DNA of 64,000 bases from Pseudofulvibacter geojedonensis (GCF_042675745.1 NZ_JBHTJM010000002.1:248001-312000); one strand, 5' to 3'; numbered from the stretch's first letter, positions 34,981-44,297 are shown. Numbers and translations: made by a program. Notes: generated by a model not told the origin, from the sequence alone.

Positions 34981-36636
34981 TTAAATCTTTAATAACTCTT
35001 TTGCATGATTTAAAGCGGTTTCCGACAAGTCTTTACCACCCAGCATTTCTGCTATCTCCACAATTCTTTCTTCAGGAGTTAATTCTTTTAAATTAGACTT
35101 AGTTACTCCTCCCTCATCTGCTTTAAACACCTTAAAGTGCTGTTGACCTTTGCTAGCTATTTGAGGTAAATGAGTGATACTAAACACCTGCATATTTTCA
35201 CTCATATACTTCATTAACAGTCCCATTTTATCGGCCACTTCTCCAGAGACTCCTGTATCAATTTCATCAAACATAATACTCGGAAGCTTTTTGTATTTAG
35301 ACAAAACAGCTTTAACTCCTAACATAATTCTAGATAATTCACCTCCCGAAGCACTTTTCTTCAACTCATTAAAACTACCTCCCTTATTAGCTGTAAAAAG
35401 AAAAGCCAATTCATCTTTACCATTATTCAAAAAGCTGTCAACAGATTTAAGACTTATCTTGAACTGAGCATTTTCCATTCCTAAATTTTTTACAATTTTT
35501 TCTAATTGCTGTGTTAATTTAGGTATAGATTTTAACCTATTTTCATGAATTATACCCGCTATTTGATCTAACTCTACTGTTAGCGTTTTTATTTTTTCTT
35601 CTAATAACTTAATTGCTTCAGATAAATTAGCTACTTGTCCCACTTTTTTATCTAACTCATCTCTAACAACAAGTAATTCTTCTAAAGAACTAACTTGGTG
35701 TTTTTGCTGCAAACTATTTAACTGATTTAAAATAGAGGTTACGACATGCAATCGTTCAGGATCTGACTCTACTCTTTCTTGTTCTGATTCTATTTCAGAA
35801 AACACATCATTCAACTCTATTTGCGAACTTTCAACTCTATTATATAGTTGTGCATATGATGATGAAAAACTTGAAATATCTTTTAAACTATTCTTTAATT
35901 GAAGGAGTAAAGTAGTAATTCCTATTTGTTCATCTGATAACAACTGATTTGCTTGCAATAATTTTTCCTGAATTGTTTCTACGTTTTCTAATTGCTCTAG
36001 TTCTTGCTCTAATGACTCTTGATCTATATCGTCTAAATTAGCATCTAACAATTCTTGTAATAAAAAATTATTATACTCTTCTTCTTTTCCAAAATTAGAT
36101 TGAGTAATTTTTAACTCATCAAATTCTTTTCTAACATTTCTTAAACTCATAAGTTGAGACTTATAAGTTTCTAAGTTTTTATCGTTTTTTGCTAAAGCAT
36201 CAATTACTTCAAATTGAAAGTCATTATTTGTTAATTGAAGAGTTTGATGTTGAGAGTGAATATCTATTAAATTTTCACTAATTCTTTTTAACGAATTTAA
36301 TGATACTGGTGAATCATTGATAAAGGCTCTGGATTTTCCAGACGGGAGTATTTCACGCCTAATAATAGTCTCTTCTTCATAATCAATATCTTCTGAAGAA
36401 AATATTTTTTGAAGTTTATAGTTCTCTACCTGAAAAACTGCTTCTACTATACACTTTTTTGTAATATCATTAATAACAGATGTATCAGCTCGTTTACCAA
36501 GAATTAACCCTAGCCCGCCTAATAATATAGATTTACCAGCTCCTGTTTCACCAGTTATGATAGAAAATCCGTTCTGAAATGAAACAGACATCTTATCTAT
36601 CAATGCATAATTTTGTATGGAAAGTTGGGTTAGCAA
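34981..36636 (-). CDS. recN: DNA repair protein RecN
   Basis: An SMC-like ATPase of double-strand break repair, 551 residues. N-terminal Walker A GETGAGKS (29-36) in MSVSFQNGFSIITGETGAG, a central long coiled coil (about 150-350), the signature KKSASGGELSRIMLGVKAVL, Walker B PSIMFDEIDTGVSGEVA, and the H-loop FSITHLPQIASKGQQHFKV. The start codon is TTG at 36636, giving the conserved MLTQLSIQNYALID. Last gene of the bamD-rpoZ-coaBC-DUF4835-recN cluster, but a TAAATTTG box just upstream suggests its own promoter too. Confidence 0.97.
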   Translation of the reverse strand: MLTQLSIQNYALIDKMSVSFQNGFSIITGETGAGKSILLGGLGLILGKRADTSVINDITKKCIVEAVFQVENYKLQKIFSSEDIDYEEETIIRREILPSGKSRAFINDSPVSLNSLKRISENLIDIHSQHQTLQLTNNDFQFEVIDALAKNDKNLETYKSQLMSLRNVRKEFDELKITQSNFGKEEEYNNFLLQELLDANLDDIDQESLEQELEQLENVETIQEKLLQANQLLSDEQIGITTLLLQLKNSLKDISSFSSSYAQLYNRVESSQIELNDVFSEIESEQERVESDPERLHVVTSILNQLNSLQQKHQVSSLEELLVVRDELDKKVGQVANLSEAIKLLEEKIKTLTVELDQIAGIIHENRLKSIPKLTQQLEKIVKNLGMENAQFKISLKSVDSFLNNGKDELAFLFTANKGGSFNELKKSASGGELSRIMLGVKAVLSKYKKLPSIMFDEIDTGVSGEVADKMGLLMKYMSENMQVFSITHLPQIASKGQQHFKVFKADEGGVTKSNLKELTPEERIVEIAEMLGGKDLSETALNHAKELLKI

Positions 36637-36656
36637 TGTATTCTTTTTTAGAAACC

Positions 36657-36664
36657 CAAATTTA
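36657..36664 (-). promoter_or_regulatory. Putative -7 box (TAAATTTG) of recN
   Basis: Minus-strand TAAATTTG matches TAnnTTTG, 20 nt before the TTG start of recN. Confidence 0.45.
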
Positions 36665-36696
36665 AACTAATTCAGTATTAAATAATAACTAATTTG

Positions 36697-37584
36697 TTAA
36701 AACTTAATCTTACTCCACTTAGAGTTGTTATTTGGTGAAACTCTATTTAAAGTTTCAACCAATTCGGTAATTCTTACATTTGGACCTTCACTAAAAATTT
36801 GAGATATTTCATCAGACTTAGCATCAAAGAATATTCTCTGTATAAACGAATTTGGCCTTTTAGCATGCATTCGCTTGAATTGATTTAACACTAATACCAA
36901 ACGTTCTTTTGCCCTAACAGGACTTTTACTCATCTCATCTAAGGCACTTCTATGATAAGCATACATAACGTTTCTATACTCTTTAAACGTTGGTGATAAT
37001 AACTGATCGATAAGCTGATACCTGTTTTGTTGCCCATCGGTAGGGTTCCATCCTTTAGAGTTTTGTCCTTGAGCAACATTAACTATATTCTTTGCTTTGT
37101 TATAATACTCTGTTCCCCCATTTTTCTGAAAGCTATCTGCATCAATACCTAAAATTATATATACATAATAAGATATCACAGAAACTAAATTCGAATCAAA
37201 CTGATTGGGATTTAAAGTTAAATTTTGAAACTCAACATAAGTGAAATTAAAATCCTTATCGTTATAGTTAAATACCGGAGAACTATAAGTAGAGTCATAA
37301 ATAGGGCGAGAAGATTGCACTTGAATACTCGCATTAAAACGATCTACATCTCTTTCTGTTATTGTAATTACCATACCACAACTAATGCGTTCCTGGGGCT
37401 TATAAACTTTGTCTGTCCAAGTAGTTTTATTAACAAAATCATTTAATGATTGTTCTAAAGTTTTGAATATCTGCTCATTTTGCCTTCCAGTTTGAGCAGC
37501 ATTAATTACTATCGAACAGTTTAACTCCTGTGCTGTAATAACACTTGTAAATAATAATGTTAATAAGAAAACTAACTTACGCAT
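36697..37584 (-). CDS. DUF4835 family exported protein
   Basis: A 295-residue exported protein of the DUF4835 family, found almost only in Bacteroidota. I start it at the ATG 37584, giving signal peptide MRKLVFLLTLLFTSVITAQ, and an 8-nt ATGCGTAA overlap with the coaBC stop; a longer frame from 37620 is unlikely. The family block is ELNCSIVINAAQTG at the mature N terminus and SYYVYIILGIDADSF in the middle. The function is unknown, but its fixed place beside coaBC, bamD and recN is conserved across flavobacteria. Confidence 0.92.
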   Translation of the reverse strand: MRKLVFLLTLLFTSVITAQELNCSIVINAAQTGRQNEQIFKTLEQSLNDFVNKTTWTDKVYKPQERISCGMVITITERDVDRFNASIQVQSSRPIYDSTYSSPVFNYNDKDFNFTYVEFQNLTLNPNQFDSNLVSVISYYVYIILGIDADSFQKNGGTEYYNKAKNIVNVAQGQNSKGWNPTDGQQNRYQLIDQLLSPTFKEYRNVMYAYHRSALDEMSKSPVRAKERLVLVLNQFKRMHAKRPNSFIQRIFFDAKSDEISQIFSEGPNVRITELVETLNRVSPNNNSKWSKIKF

Positions 37585-38785
37585 ATAGTTTGATGATTTC
37601 ATTAAATATATCTTGAGCAACTTCTGATTTTGATTTTAACTCAAAAGACTTTAAGTTCTCACTTTTATCGATAATGGTAATTTTATTGGTAGACTTACCA
37701 AAACCAGCTCCTTTATCTTGTAACGAATTTAAAACAATAAAATCTAAATTCTTACGCTTTAATTTACTTTTTGCATTTTCAATTTCATTATTCGTTTCTA
37801 ATGCAAATCCTACCAAAAACTGGTTGTTTTTAATCTCTCCTAGTGAGGCTAAAATATCTTTTGTTTTTTCTAGCTCTATAGTAAACGTATCTGTCTTCTT
37901 TTTTATTTTCTGACTAGCAACATTTTTTGGTTTATAATCTGCAACAGCTGCTGCGCAAATAGCTATGTTTGCCTCATTGTAATACTGATGAGCTGCCTCA
38001 TACATATCTTGAGCAGAAACCACCGAAATAACTTCTATTAAGTTATGAGAAATAGTTTCTTTAGTCGGACCAGAAATTAATACAACCTGAGCACCAAGAT
38101 TAGCTGCAACCTTAGCTATCTCGAACCCCATTTTTCCAGAAGAGTGATTACCTATAAACCTAACCGGATCTATTGCTTCATATGTAGGTCCTGCAGTAAT
38201 AAGAACCTTTTTTCCCTTTAAAGGTAATTTATGAATAATATCAGCCTCTATAAAAGAAATAATCTCTTCTGGCTCTGCCATTCTTCCTTTACCAACTAAT
38301 CCGCTAGCCAACTCTCCAGAACCAGCAGGAATCATAACATTTCCATAAGATTCTAAAGTAGTAAAAGACGCTTTGGTTGATGGGTGTTTATACATATCTA
38401 AGTCCATCGCAGGAGCAAAGTATACTGGACACTTAGCTGATAAGTAAGTTGCTAACAAAAAGTTGTCGGATCTACCACTCGCCATTTTAGACAAAGTGTT
38501 TGCGGTAGCTGGGGCTATTATAAAAATATCTGCCCATAAACCTAAATCTACATGATTGTTCCATACTTCGTTTTCATCTTCTTCATTTGTAAAAGATGAC
38601 AAAACTGGATTTTTAGATAAGGTAGAAAGAGAAAGTGGTGTTACAAAATCTTTTGAAGCAGGTGTCATGATAACTTTAACATGAGCACCTGCCTTTATAA
38701 AAAGTCGTACTAAATACGTTGCTTTATAAGCAGCAATTCCACCGGTAACACCAAGCAATATATTTTTGCCACTTAAAACAGACAT
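37577..38785 (-). CDS. coaBC: Bifunctional CoaBC (phosphopantothenoylcysteine decarboxylase / PPC synthetase)
   Basis: Two consecutive steps of coenzyme A synthesis: coupling phosphopantothenate to cysteine, and decarboxylation. The 402 residues split into the N-terminal FMN-dependent CoaC part (LLGVTGGIAAYKA, PASKDFVTP, APATANTLSKMASGRSDN, PAMDLDMYKHP) and the C-terminal CoaB Rossmann part (KKVLITAGPTYEAIDPVRFIGNHSSGKMG, AAAVADYKPKN, GFALET). It begins 1 nt after rpoZ and overlaps DUF4835 by 8 nt. Confidence 0.97.
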   Translation of the reverse strand: MSVLSGKNILLGVTGGIAAYKATYLVRLFIKAGAHVKVIMTPASKDFVTPLSLSTLSKNPVLSSFTNEEDENEVWNNHVDLGLWADIFIIAPATANTLSKMASGRSDNFLLATYLSAKCPVYFAPAMDLDMYKHPSTKASFTTLESYGNVMIPAGSGELASGLVGKGRMAEPEEIISFIEADIIHKLPLKGKKVLITAGPTYEAIDPVRFIGNHSSGKMGFEIAKVAANLGAQVVLISGPTKETISHNLIEVISVVSAQDMYEAAHQYYNEANIAICAAAVADYKPKNVASQKIKKKTDTFTIELEKTKDILASLGEIKNNQFLVGFALETNNEIENAKSKLKRKNLDFIVLNSLQDKGAGFGKSTNKITIIDKSENLKSFELKSKSEVAQDIFNEIIKLYA

Positions 38786-38786
38786 A

Positions 38787-39110
38787 TTATTCTGCTTTGT
38801 TTGTATCTCTATAATAAATCTTTTCCTCTAACCACTCTTGAACTGCAATTGCATGTGGCTTTGGTAATTTTTCGTAAAATTTAGATACTTCTATTTGCTC
38901 TTTGTTTTCGAAAATTTCTTCTAAACTGTCATTATAAGTAGCAAATTCATCTAACTTTTCAATCAACTCTTTTTTCATCTCTGTATTAATTTGCGTAGCA
39001 CGCTTAGAGATTACTGAAATTGCTTCATAAATATTACCTGTTTGCTCATCAACCTGATTTCTGTTGTAAGTGGTAGTACTTACTGGCGCATTACTGTTTT
39101 TAATATCCAT
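38787..39110 (-). CDS. rpoZ: DNA-directed RNA polymerase omega subunit
   Basis: A 107-residue protein in the position of rpoZ in Bacteroidota operons. Visible features are the NIYEAISVISKRATQINTEMKKEL helix of the omega family. The Bacteroidota form is divergent from the proteobacterial one, so the call leans on gene order (bamD-rpoZ-coaBC) as well as sequence. It lies 4 nt after bamD and 1 nt before coaBC. Confidence 0.88.
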   Translation of the reverse strand: MDIKNSNAPVSTTTYNRNQVDEQTGNIYEAISVISKRATQINTEMKKELIEKLDEFATYNDSLEEIFENKEQIEVSKFYEKLPKPHAIAVQEWLEEKIYYRDTNKAE

Positions 39111-39114
39111 ACTA

Positions 39115-39936
39115 TTATTGATTGTTGAATTTTTCTAATTCTTGATTCACTTCTGCAATATGCTTTTCTGCTTCTTCTGTAAATTCAGATTCGGCAGCAG
39201 ACTGCTTCCATTTATTATAATATTTTATAGCGTCTTTTAAACGTTCTTCTTTTCTTCTTTCTGTACTGTTAATCGCTAACAAATAAGCAGTATCGAATTT
39301 ATAGTACAAAGCTTTCTCTTTGTATTTGCTACCTGGGTAATCATTCAAAAAATTATTAAATGCTGCTATAGCTGCATAATAATCATCTCTAAATTGAGTG
39401 CCACTACTAATTCTATGGTGATACCCTTTTGCTATATCGTACGCTTTTAATTGTAATTTATCATCTAATTCTAAGGCCAAATCACTAGCTTCTTTGAAGT
39501 ACTCTGATTTAGGGTAGGTATTCATAAAATTTTGCAATTTTAAAATAGCCTTATTTGTATCTTCTTGATCTAAGCTAAATCTTGGAGATAACATATAATA
39601 ACTCTTTGCAGACTTAAAAGACATTTCTTCAATTTTTTCACTTCGAGGATACTTTTTTACAAAACGTTCTAATTGATAAGATGAGGTAATATAATCTTCC
39701 ATTAAAAACATGGTATTACCGTACATATACATTAGTTTTTCTGCTCCTGGTTTTCCAGCATAACCTGGTACTATTTGTTCAAATAAATTACGAGCTCTTT
39801 TGTAATCTCCTTCATTGTACAGTTTTTCTCCTAATGCGTACTTGGGAGCCACCTCTTCATTCTTATATACCTTTTGGTACTCTGAACAAGAAATAAGAAA
39901 AATTGCAGCGGTTAAAATGTAAAGTAATTTCTTCAT
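39115..39936 (-). CDS. bamD: Outer membrane protein assembly factor BamD
   Basis: A periplasmic lipoprotein of the BAM complex that helps insert outer-membrane beta-barrel proteins. Signal peptide and lipobox LISC (residue 17). The body is a TPR array (KLYNEGDYKRARNLFEQI, LMYMYGNTMFLMEDYITSSYQLERFVKKYP, KAILKLQNFMNTYPKSEY, FNNFLNDYPGSKYKEKAL) over 273 residues, as expected. First gene of the operon, with a TAATTTTG promoter box 19 nt upstream. Confidence 0.94.
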   Translation of the reverse strand: MKKLLYILTAAIFLISCSEYQKVYKNEEVAPKYALGEKLYNEGDYKRARNLFEQIVPGYAGKPGAEKLMYMYGNTMFLMEDYITSSYQLERFVKKYPRSEKIEEMSFKSAKSYYMLSPRFSLDQEDTNKAILKLQNFMNTYPKSEYFKEASDLALELDDKLQLKAYDIAKGYHHRISSGTQFRDDYYAAIAAFNNFLNDYPGSKYKEKALYYKFDTAYLLAINSTERRKEERLKDAIKYYNKWKQSAAESEFTEEAEKHIAEVNQELEKFNNQ

Positions 39937-39955
39937 ATTAAATCAAACGATTTTG

Positions 39956-39963
39956 CAAAATTA
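39956..39963 (-). promoter_or_regulatory. Putative -7 box (TAATTTTG) of bamD operon
   Basis: Minus-strand TAATTTTG matches TAnnTTTG, 19 nt before the bamD start. Confidence 0.45.
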
Positions 39964-40099
39964 GTGATTTTAAGTTGAACTTGAAACTATTTATTTTCAA
40001 ACCCATATAAAACATTGAAAAGTATTCTAATTTGAACTTGATTTAACGAATATACATTTCCTTTTCAAGTCAATATTTTATTTTAAGAAAGTTTAACTT

Positions 40100-41017
40100 T
40101 TAATTATATTTTTCTATTTCGCTTAATTTACTATGGTCTAATATTGCTTGCCCACTTTCCTCAAAATAATACGCTGGAACAAACTTGCTATTTCCTTTTA
40201 AATCGTCAAAACTATATGAATGCATTTGATAAACGTTCTGGGCAAAATCATCTTCGTAATACTCTATTAATATTAACAATTCAGCATTTAATGCTAAAAT
40301 TTGTTCATCTGTATAATCTTTTAACGGACTTTTTTCATCTATTTCATGAACAACCGTCCAGGTAGTTGGCAAGTACATTATCTTATCTCTCTCTAAACTA
40401 AGTTTAAAAAACTTCCTCGCTAAATTTCCTTTATCATCTATATCATTAACGGCTAAAGTTACCGTTATCTCTGGCTCTATCATTACATTAACTCGCTTGT
40501 TCATTAAACGAAACATAATTGCCCTTTTTTCTTTAAATGGCCTTAAAACTAATACATCGCTAAACCTAATGGCAGCTTTTGGCTTCGAAAACCTACCATA
40601 TAATAATCCTGTCATTAAAGCGAACCCCATTAATCCTATTAAGGCCTCTATTGAAGAAACTAATGCTGTTGTATTGCCTTGAGGAGAAATTAAACCATAA
40701 CCTAAAGTAGTTAAGGTTTGTGCACTAAAAAAGTAAGCATGTAAAAAATCTTGATAAGGAGTTGACTTTGTTATTGTTAAATGCTCTACACCAATAACAT
40801 AATACATGCTTGCAAACAGTAAATTTAAAACACCGTACCAAATAAAAATTAGCATTATAAATCGCATCCAGGACATATTAATAAGCCTAGAATATATTTC
40901 TGAAACGGAGAATTTCTTATTGATATGTCTTAAATTAAAACTTCCATCAGAATTTACCATACGCTTAGCTGATGCTGCTGTTTTATATCCAAATCCTGGA
41001 TCTTTTATTTTTGCCAT
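40100..41017 (-). CDS. Inward-rectifier (Kir/IRK) potassium channel
   Basis: A two-TM K+ channel with a cytoplasmic immunoglobulin-like domain, 305 residues. Outer helix about 51-76, pore helix and filter TTLGYG (103-108), inner helix about 115-142, then the cytoplasmic Kir domain (RFSDVLVLRPFKEKRAIMFRLMNKR, LPTTWTVVHEIDEKSPLKDYTDEQ). Unlike the voltage-gated-type channel at 22990 it has no S4. It appears to be a single-gene transcript with a TATTTTTG box 17 nt upstream. Confidence 0.93.
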   Translation of the reverse strand: MAKIKDPGFGYKTAASAKRMVNSDGSFNLRHINKKFSVSEIYSRLINMSWMRFIMLIFIWYGVLNLLFASMYYVIGVEHLTITKSTPYQDFLHAYFFSAQTLTTLGYGLISPQGNTTALVSSIEALIGLMGFALMTGLLYGRFSKPKAAIRFSDVLVLRPFKEKRAIMFRLMNKRVNVMIEPEITVTLAVNDIDDKGNLARKFFKLSLERDKIMYLPTTWTVVHEIDEKSPLKDYTDEQILALNAELLILIEYYEDDFAQNVYQMHSYSFDDLKGNSKFVPAYYFEESGQAILDHSKLSEIEKYN

Positions 41018-41034
41018 GCTTTAACTTTATATCT

Positions 41035-41042
41035 CAAAAATA
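41035..41042 (-). promoter_or_regulatory. Putative -7 box (TATTTTTG) of Kir channel gene
   Basis: Minus-strand TATTTTTG matches TAnnTTTG, 17 nt before the ATG; it lies in the tail of the dapA terminator. Confidence 0.45.
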
Positions 41043-41044
41043 AG

Positions 41045-41070
41045 AAAAGCCATCTTTACAGACAGCCTTT
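41045..41070 (-). terminator. Probable terminator of dapA
   Basis: Minus-strand AAAGGCTGTC-TGTAAA-GATGGCTTTT folds into a 10-bp stem using three G-U pairs, followed by CTTATTTTT. The wobble pairs only work in the minus-strand RNA, which supports the assignment to dapA. Confidence 0.5.
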
Positions 41071-41093
41071 CTTTTTTATATACTTATTTAACT

Positions 41094-41969
41094 TTATAAA
41101 TTCTCTATAAAATCATTAATCTTTTTCTGCAAATCACCACTTGCTTCAATTAAAGGCAAACGAACCGTAGGATTACACAAACCTAGTTTATTAAACAACG
41201 CTTTAATTCCTACTGGGTTTCCTTCTTCAAATATATAATCTATAGAATCTGCTACTTTATAATGTAACTTATAAGCTTCTTTTGCTTTTCCTGCTAAACC
41301 TAAACGAATCATTTCTGAAAATTCTTTAGGAAGCCCTTCCCCTATAACAGATATTACACCTGCACCTCCTGCTAAGGTCATTGGCAATGCAATCATATCA
41401 TCACCAGAAATCACCAAGAAATCATCAGGTGTTTGCTGAATCATTTTCATTGCTTGAACTATATCACCAGCTGCTTCTTTTACAGCTATTACATTTTTAA
41501 AATCGTTTGCTAATCTAGTAACTGTTTCTGGAGTCATATTAGAAGCCGTTCTACCTGGAACATTATATAAAATGACTGATTTTGAACATGCTTCAGCAAC
41601 TGCTTTAAAATGCTGATAGATTCCTTCTTGACTAGGTTTATTATAATATGGAGAGACTGATAAAATTGCATCAAAATCAGATAAATCTGTAGTTATTATT
41701 TCTTCCACTACTGCTTTGGTATTATTACCTCCAATACCCAATACCATTGGCAAACGTTTATTATTCACCCTAGTAATACAATCTACTACCTGTTGTTTCT
41801 CCTCTTTAGTTAAAACCACACTTTCTCCAGTAGTACCTAATACTACTAAATATTCTACTCCTCCATCAATATTGTAATTTACAATACGCTCTAAAGCATC
41901 AAAGTCGATACTCAAGTCTTTCTTAAATGGCGTTACTAAAGCAACACCAGTACCTAGAAATTGATTCAT
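41094..41969 (-). CDS. dapA: 4-hydroxy-tetrahydrodipicolinate synthase
   Basis: First committed step of lysine and meso-diaminopimelate synthesis, condensing pyruvate with aspartate semialdehyde. A 291-residue TIM barrel. The Schiff-base lysine is K164 (IAVKEAAGD), Y135 is in ILYNVPGRTASNM, T46/T47 in LGTTGES, all as in the family. Its start is directly adjacent to the stop of the DUF6913 gene, and a wobble-paired terminator follows. Confidence 0.97.
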   Translation of the reverse strand: MNQFLGTGVALVTPFKKDLSIDFDALERIVNYNIDGGVEYLVVLGTTGESVVLTKEEKQQVVDCITRVNNKRLPMVLGIGGNNTKAVVEEIITTDLSDFDAILSVSPYYNKPSQEGIYQHFKAVAEACSKSVILYNVPGRTASNMTPETVTRLANDFKNVIAVKEAAGDIVQAMKMIQQTPDDFLVISGDDMIALPMTLAGGAGVISVIGEGLPKEFSEMIRLGLAGKAKEAYKLHYKVADSIDYIFEEGNPVGIKALFNKLGLCNPTVRLPLIEASGDLQKKINDFIENL

Positions 41970-42485
41970 TTATATCTGGTTTAATATGGGTAAATATTTT
42001 TTTAATTCCTTTGTAAACACGTCTATGTTACTAATAGACGTTTTAATAGCTAAGTCATTCATTAACTCATTTGTTCCAACAAAACCTATTTTAAATTTAG
42101 CCTTTGAACGAACAGATAGCAAATTTAATAACAACTTATCTTCTGGATAATAATTTAACAATGCATCAAAAGAAGTACCTAAAAACTTATTTGCTATTTC
42201 ATGATTCAACTTTCCTCCAAAGCCTAAAACTCCATCGTGCACTGCATTATCTCCTATTAATAAAGCTTCTTTTTTATTGGGATGATAATATAATAGTTCA
42301 ATATTAGCTTTTGGTATTTCAAACAAAGTGGCCAATTCTTTAAAATAACTAAACTCACTTATTACTGTAGCATCAACTAAAACACCTATTGTTTTAATCT
42401 TCTGCTTTGAAATTTCTCTCGAAATCCTTAATTGTTTATCTAGTATCTTTTTGGCAGATTTTTGCTTAAAACCTTTTAAAAACAT
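41970..42485 (-). CDS. DUF6913-like protein upstream of dapA
   Basis: A 171-residue cytosolic protein, conserved beside dapA in flavobacteria (DUF6913 by recollection). I start it at the ATG 42485 (MFLKGFKQKSAKKILDKQL); a longer frame from 42533 would run across its own TATTTTTG promoter box. It has a KIGFVGTNELMNDLAIKT block and a basic N-terminal segment. No motif fixes a function. Its stop abuts the dapA start, so the two are cotranscribed. Confidence 0.7.
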   Translation of the reverse strand: MFLKGFKQKSAKKILDKQLRISREISKQKIKTIGVLVDATVISEFSYFKELATLFEIPKANIELLYYHPNKKEALLIGDNAVHDGVLGFGGKLNHEIANKFLGTSFDALLNYYPEDKLLLNLLSVRSKAKFKIGFVGTNELMNDLAIKTSISNIDVFTKELKKYLPILNQI

Positions 42486-42502
42486 TAATTTTATATTTGA
42501 AG

Positions 42503-42510
42503 CAAAAATA
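42503..42510 (-). promoter_or_regulatory. Putative -7 box (TATTTTTG) of DUF6913-dapA
   Basis: Minus-strand TATTTTTG, 17 nt before the ATG at 42485. TTTG sequences lie 16 and 20 nt upstream of the box, near the expected -33 position, making this one of the better promoter calls here. Confidence 0.6.
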
Positions 42511-42556
42511 CAACCCAATTCTCCATCAAACAAATGGAGTTAAGTTTTTAATTTAT

Positions 42557-43321
42557 ATGAAAATAAAACAAATTGTTATAATTGCAACTTTTTGTTTTCT
42601 AATATCTTGTAAAGAAGAAGGAAAACAAAAACTGTATCAGATAAAAGCAAATCAAGAAGCTATAGATAGCACTATAACAGATAATGTAAAAATTGATTCT
42701 TTTATTTCTCCGTTTAAAAAACGCCTTAATGATGAACTTGATTCCCCTCTAGCTTATGCTAAAGCAGATCTAACCAAAACCGATGGTGAACTGGTTAGTA
42801 GTTTAGGGAATTTAATGGCTGATATTTGTTATCTACAAGCACAACCCGTTTTTAAGAAAAGAACCGATAAAATTATTGATTTTGTTTTATTAAACCACGG
42901 AGGAATTAGAGCTCCAATACCTAAAGGTCCCATTACTGCTAGAAATGCTTTTGAAGTAATGCCTTTTGAAAACGAATTAGTTGTTGTTGAATTAAGCGGA
43001 GTAAAAACAAAAGAACTTCTTACTTATCTAGCTACAGAAAAAAAAGCTCATCCAGTAGGAAATATGAGTCTAAAAATTTCTAGAGAAAAAAATGTATTTA
43101 GCGAAGTAATGATTAACAATCAACCATTTAAAGAAAATCATAATTACTATGTTCTAACTTCAGATTATTTACAACAAGGTGGAGACAATATGAAGTTCTT
43201 TGCCAACCCAGTTAACTTGCACAAGCTTGATTACAAATTAAGAAATGCTTTAATAGATTATTTTAAAAACGGTGATCACATTTCTCCTAACCTAAACAAA
43301 AGATTACAATATGCAGAATAG
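42557..43321 (+). CDS. 5'-nucleotidase C-terminal (substrate-binding) domain lipoprotein
   Basis: A 254-residue Sec-type lipoprotein (MKIKQIVIIATFCFLISC), started at the ATG 42557 because this gives a proper signal peptide; a frame from 42497 has none. The body is the 5'-nucleotidase C domain of UshA-type enzymes: LLNHGGIRAPIPKGPITARNAFEVMPFENELVVVELSG and VLTSDYLQQGGDNMKFF, which form the substrate pocket. The catalytic metallophosphatase half is the next gene, overlapping by 11 nt, so the two make a split enzyme. Alone this protein cannot hydrolyse nucleotides. Confidence 0.9.
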   Translation: MKIKQIVIIATFCFLISCKEEGKQKLYQIKANQEAIDSTITDNVKIDSFISPFKKRLNDELDSPLAYAKADLTKTDGELVSSLGNLMADICYLQAQPVFKKRTDKIIDFVLLNHGGIRAPIPKGPITARNAFEVMPFENELVVVELSGVKTKELLTYLATEKKAHPVGNMSLKISREKNVFSEVMINNQPFKENHNYYVLTSDYLQQGGDNMKFFANPVNLHKLDYKLRNALIDYFKNGDHISPNLNKRLQYAE

Positions 43322-44228
43322 ACGTTCTTTTATACAAAAAACACTTGCCGGAACAGCTTTTATTGGTTTAGGTGGATTATCATTAAGTTCATGCAACTTA
43401 AACAAAGAGAAAACTATTACTATACTTCATACAAATGATGTTCATAGCCAAATAGAGCCTTTACCAAGTAACCATTATAAATATCCAAACCTAGGTGGTT
43501 TTGCAAGGAGAGCAACTATTATTGATCAAATTAGAAAAGAAAATCCTAATACTTTATTATTAGATGCTGGTGACATTTTTCAAGGAACTCCTTATTTCAA
43601 TTATTTTGGTGGCGAGTTAGAGTTCAAATTAATGTCTATGCTCAAATATGATGTTGCTACTCTAGGGAATCATGATTTTGATAATGGTCTAGACGGATTA
43701 CTAAGTCAGTTACCATATGCAGAATTCGACTTTGTATCGGCAAATTACGGATTTAAAAACACCATACTTGACGGAAAAATTCACCCCTATAAAATCATAA
43801 AGAAAGACGGTATTAAAATAGGGGTATTTGGTCTTGGAGTAGAACTAGATGGTTTAGTTAACAAAAACCTCTATAAAGAAACTACTTGGCAACAACCAAT
43901 AGAGATAGCTCAAGATATTAGTAAAGAACTTAAAGAAAAACATAAATGCGACTTGGTTATTTGCCTTTCGCACATTGGCTACCATTATAAAAAGAATCCA
44001 GAAAAAGTATGTGACCTACAACTGGCCGAACAAACACAAGATATTGATTTAATTATTGGAGGTCATACACACACATTATTACCTAAACCAACTGTTGTAA
44101 AAAACAAAAAAGGAGAAAATGTATTAGTTAACCAATGTGGAAAAAGTGGGGTCTATATGGGAAGAGTCGATTTTACCTTTTCTGCAGATGGTAAAAAAAC
44201 AGCAAAAGGGAAATCTATATTAGTTTAA
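43311..44228 (+). CDS. 5'-nucleotidase N-terminal metallophosphatase half, Tat/lipoprotein signal
   Basis: The catalytic half of an exported 5'-nucleotidase/UshA-like enzyme, 305 residues. The metal motifs are complete: LHTNDVHSQIEP, LLDAGDIFQGTP, ATLGNHDFDNG, CLSHIGYHYKK and GGHTHTLLP. The N terminus MQNRRSFIQKTLAGTAFIGLGG then SLSSC combines a twin-arginine motif (RRSFIQK) with a lipobox, so it looks Tat-exported and acylated. It starts within the last codons of the C-domain gene (11-nt overlap) and so is translationally coupled. Confidence 0.93.
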   Translation: MQNRRSFIQKTLAGTAFIGLGGLSLSSCNLNKEKTITILHTNDVHSQIEPLPSNHYKYPNLGGFARRATIIDQIRKENPNTLLLDAGDIFQGTPYFNYFGGELEFKLMSMLKYDVATLGNHDFDNGLDGLLSQLPYAEFDFVSANYGFKNTILDGKIHPYKIIKKDGIKIGVFGLGVELDGLVNKNLYKETTWQQPIEIAQDISKELKEKHKCDLVICLSHIGYHYKKNPEKVCDLQLAEQTQDIDLIIGGHTHTLLPKPTVVKNKKGENVLVNQCGKSGVYMGRVDFTFSADGKKTAKGKSILV

Positions 44229-44297
44229 TTAACTAAAACATAATAACACAAAGTTACAATACGTTCTAATAACACCTACCTAAACCTACTAGAACCT

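Noticed and set aside
35174..35467. 97-codon frame antisense to recN
   Set aside because: Lies across the RecN signature and Walker B region; conservation is explained by RecN.
22990..41017. Two K+ channels (Kv-like and Kir) as one system
   Set aside because: They are 16 kb apart, in different operons and different families; proximity alone is weak.
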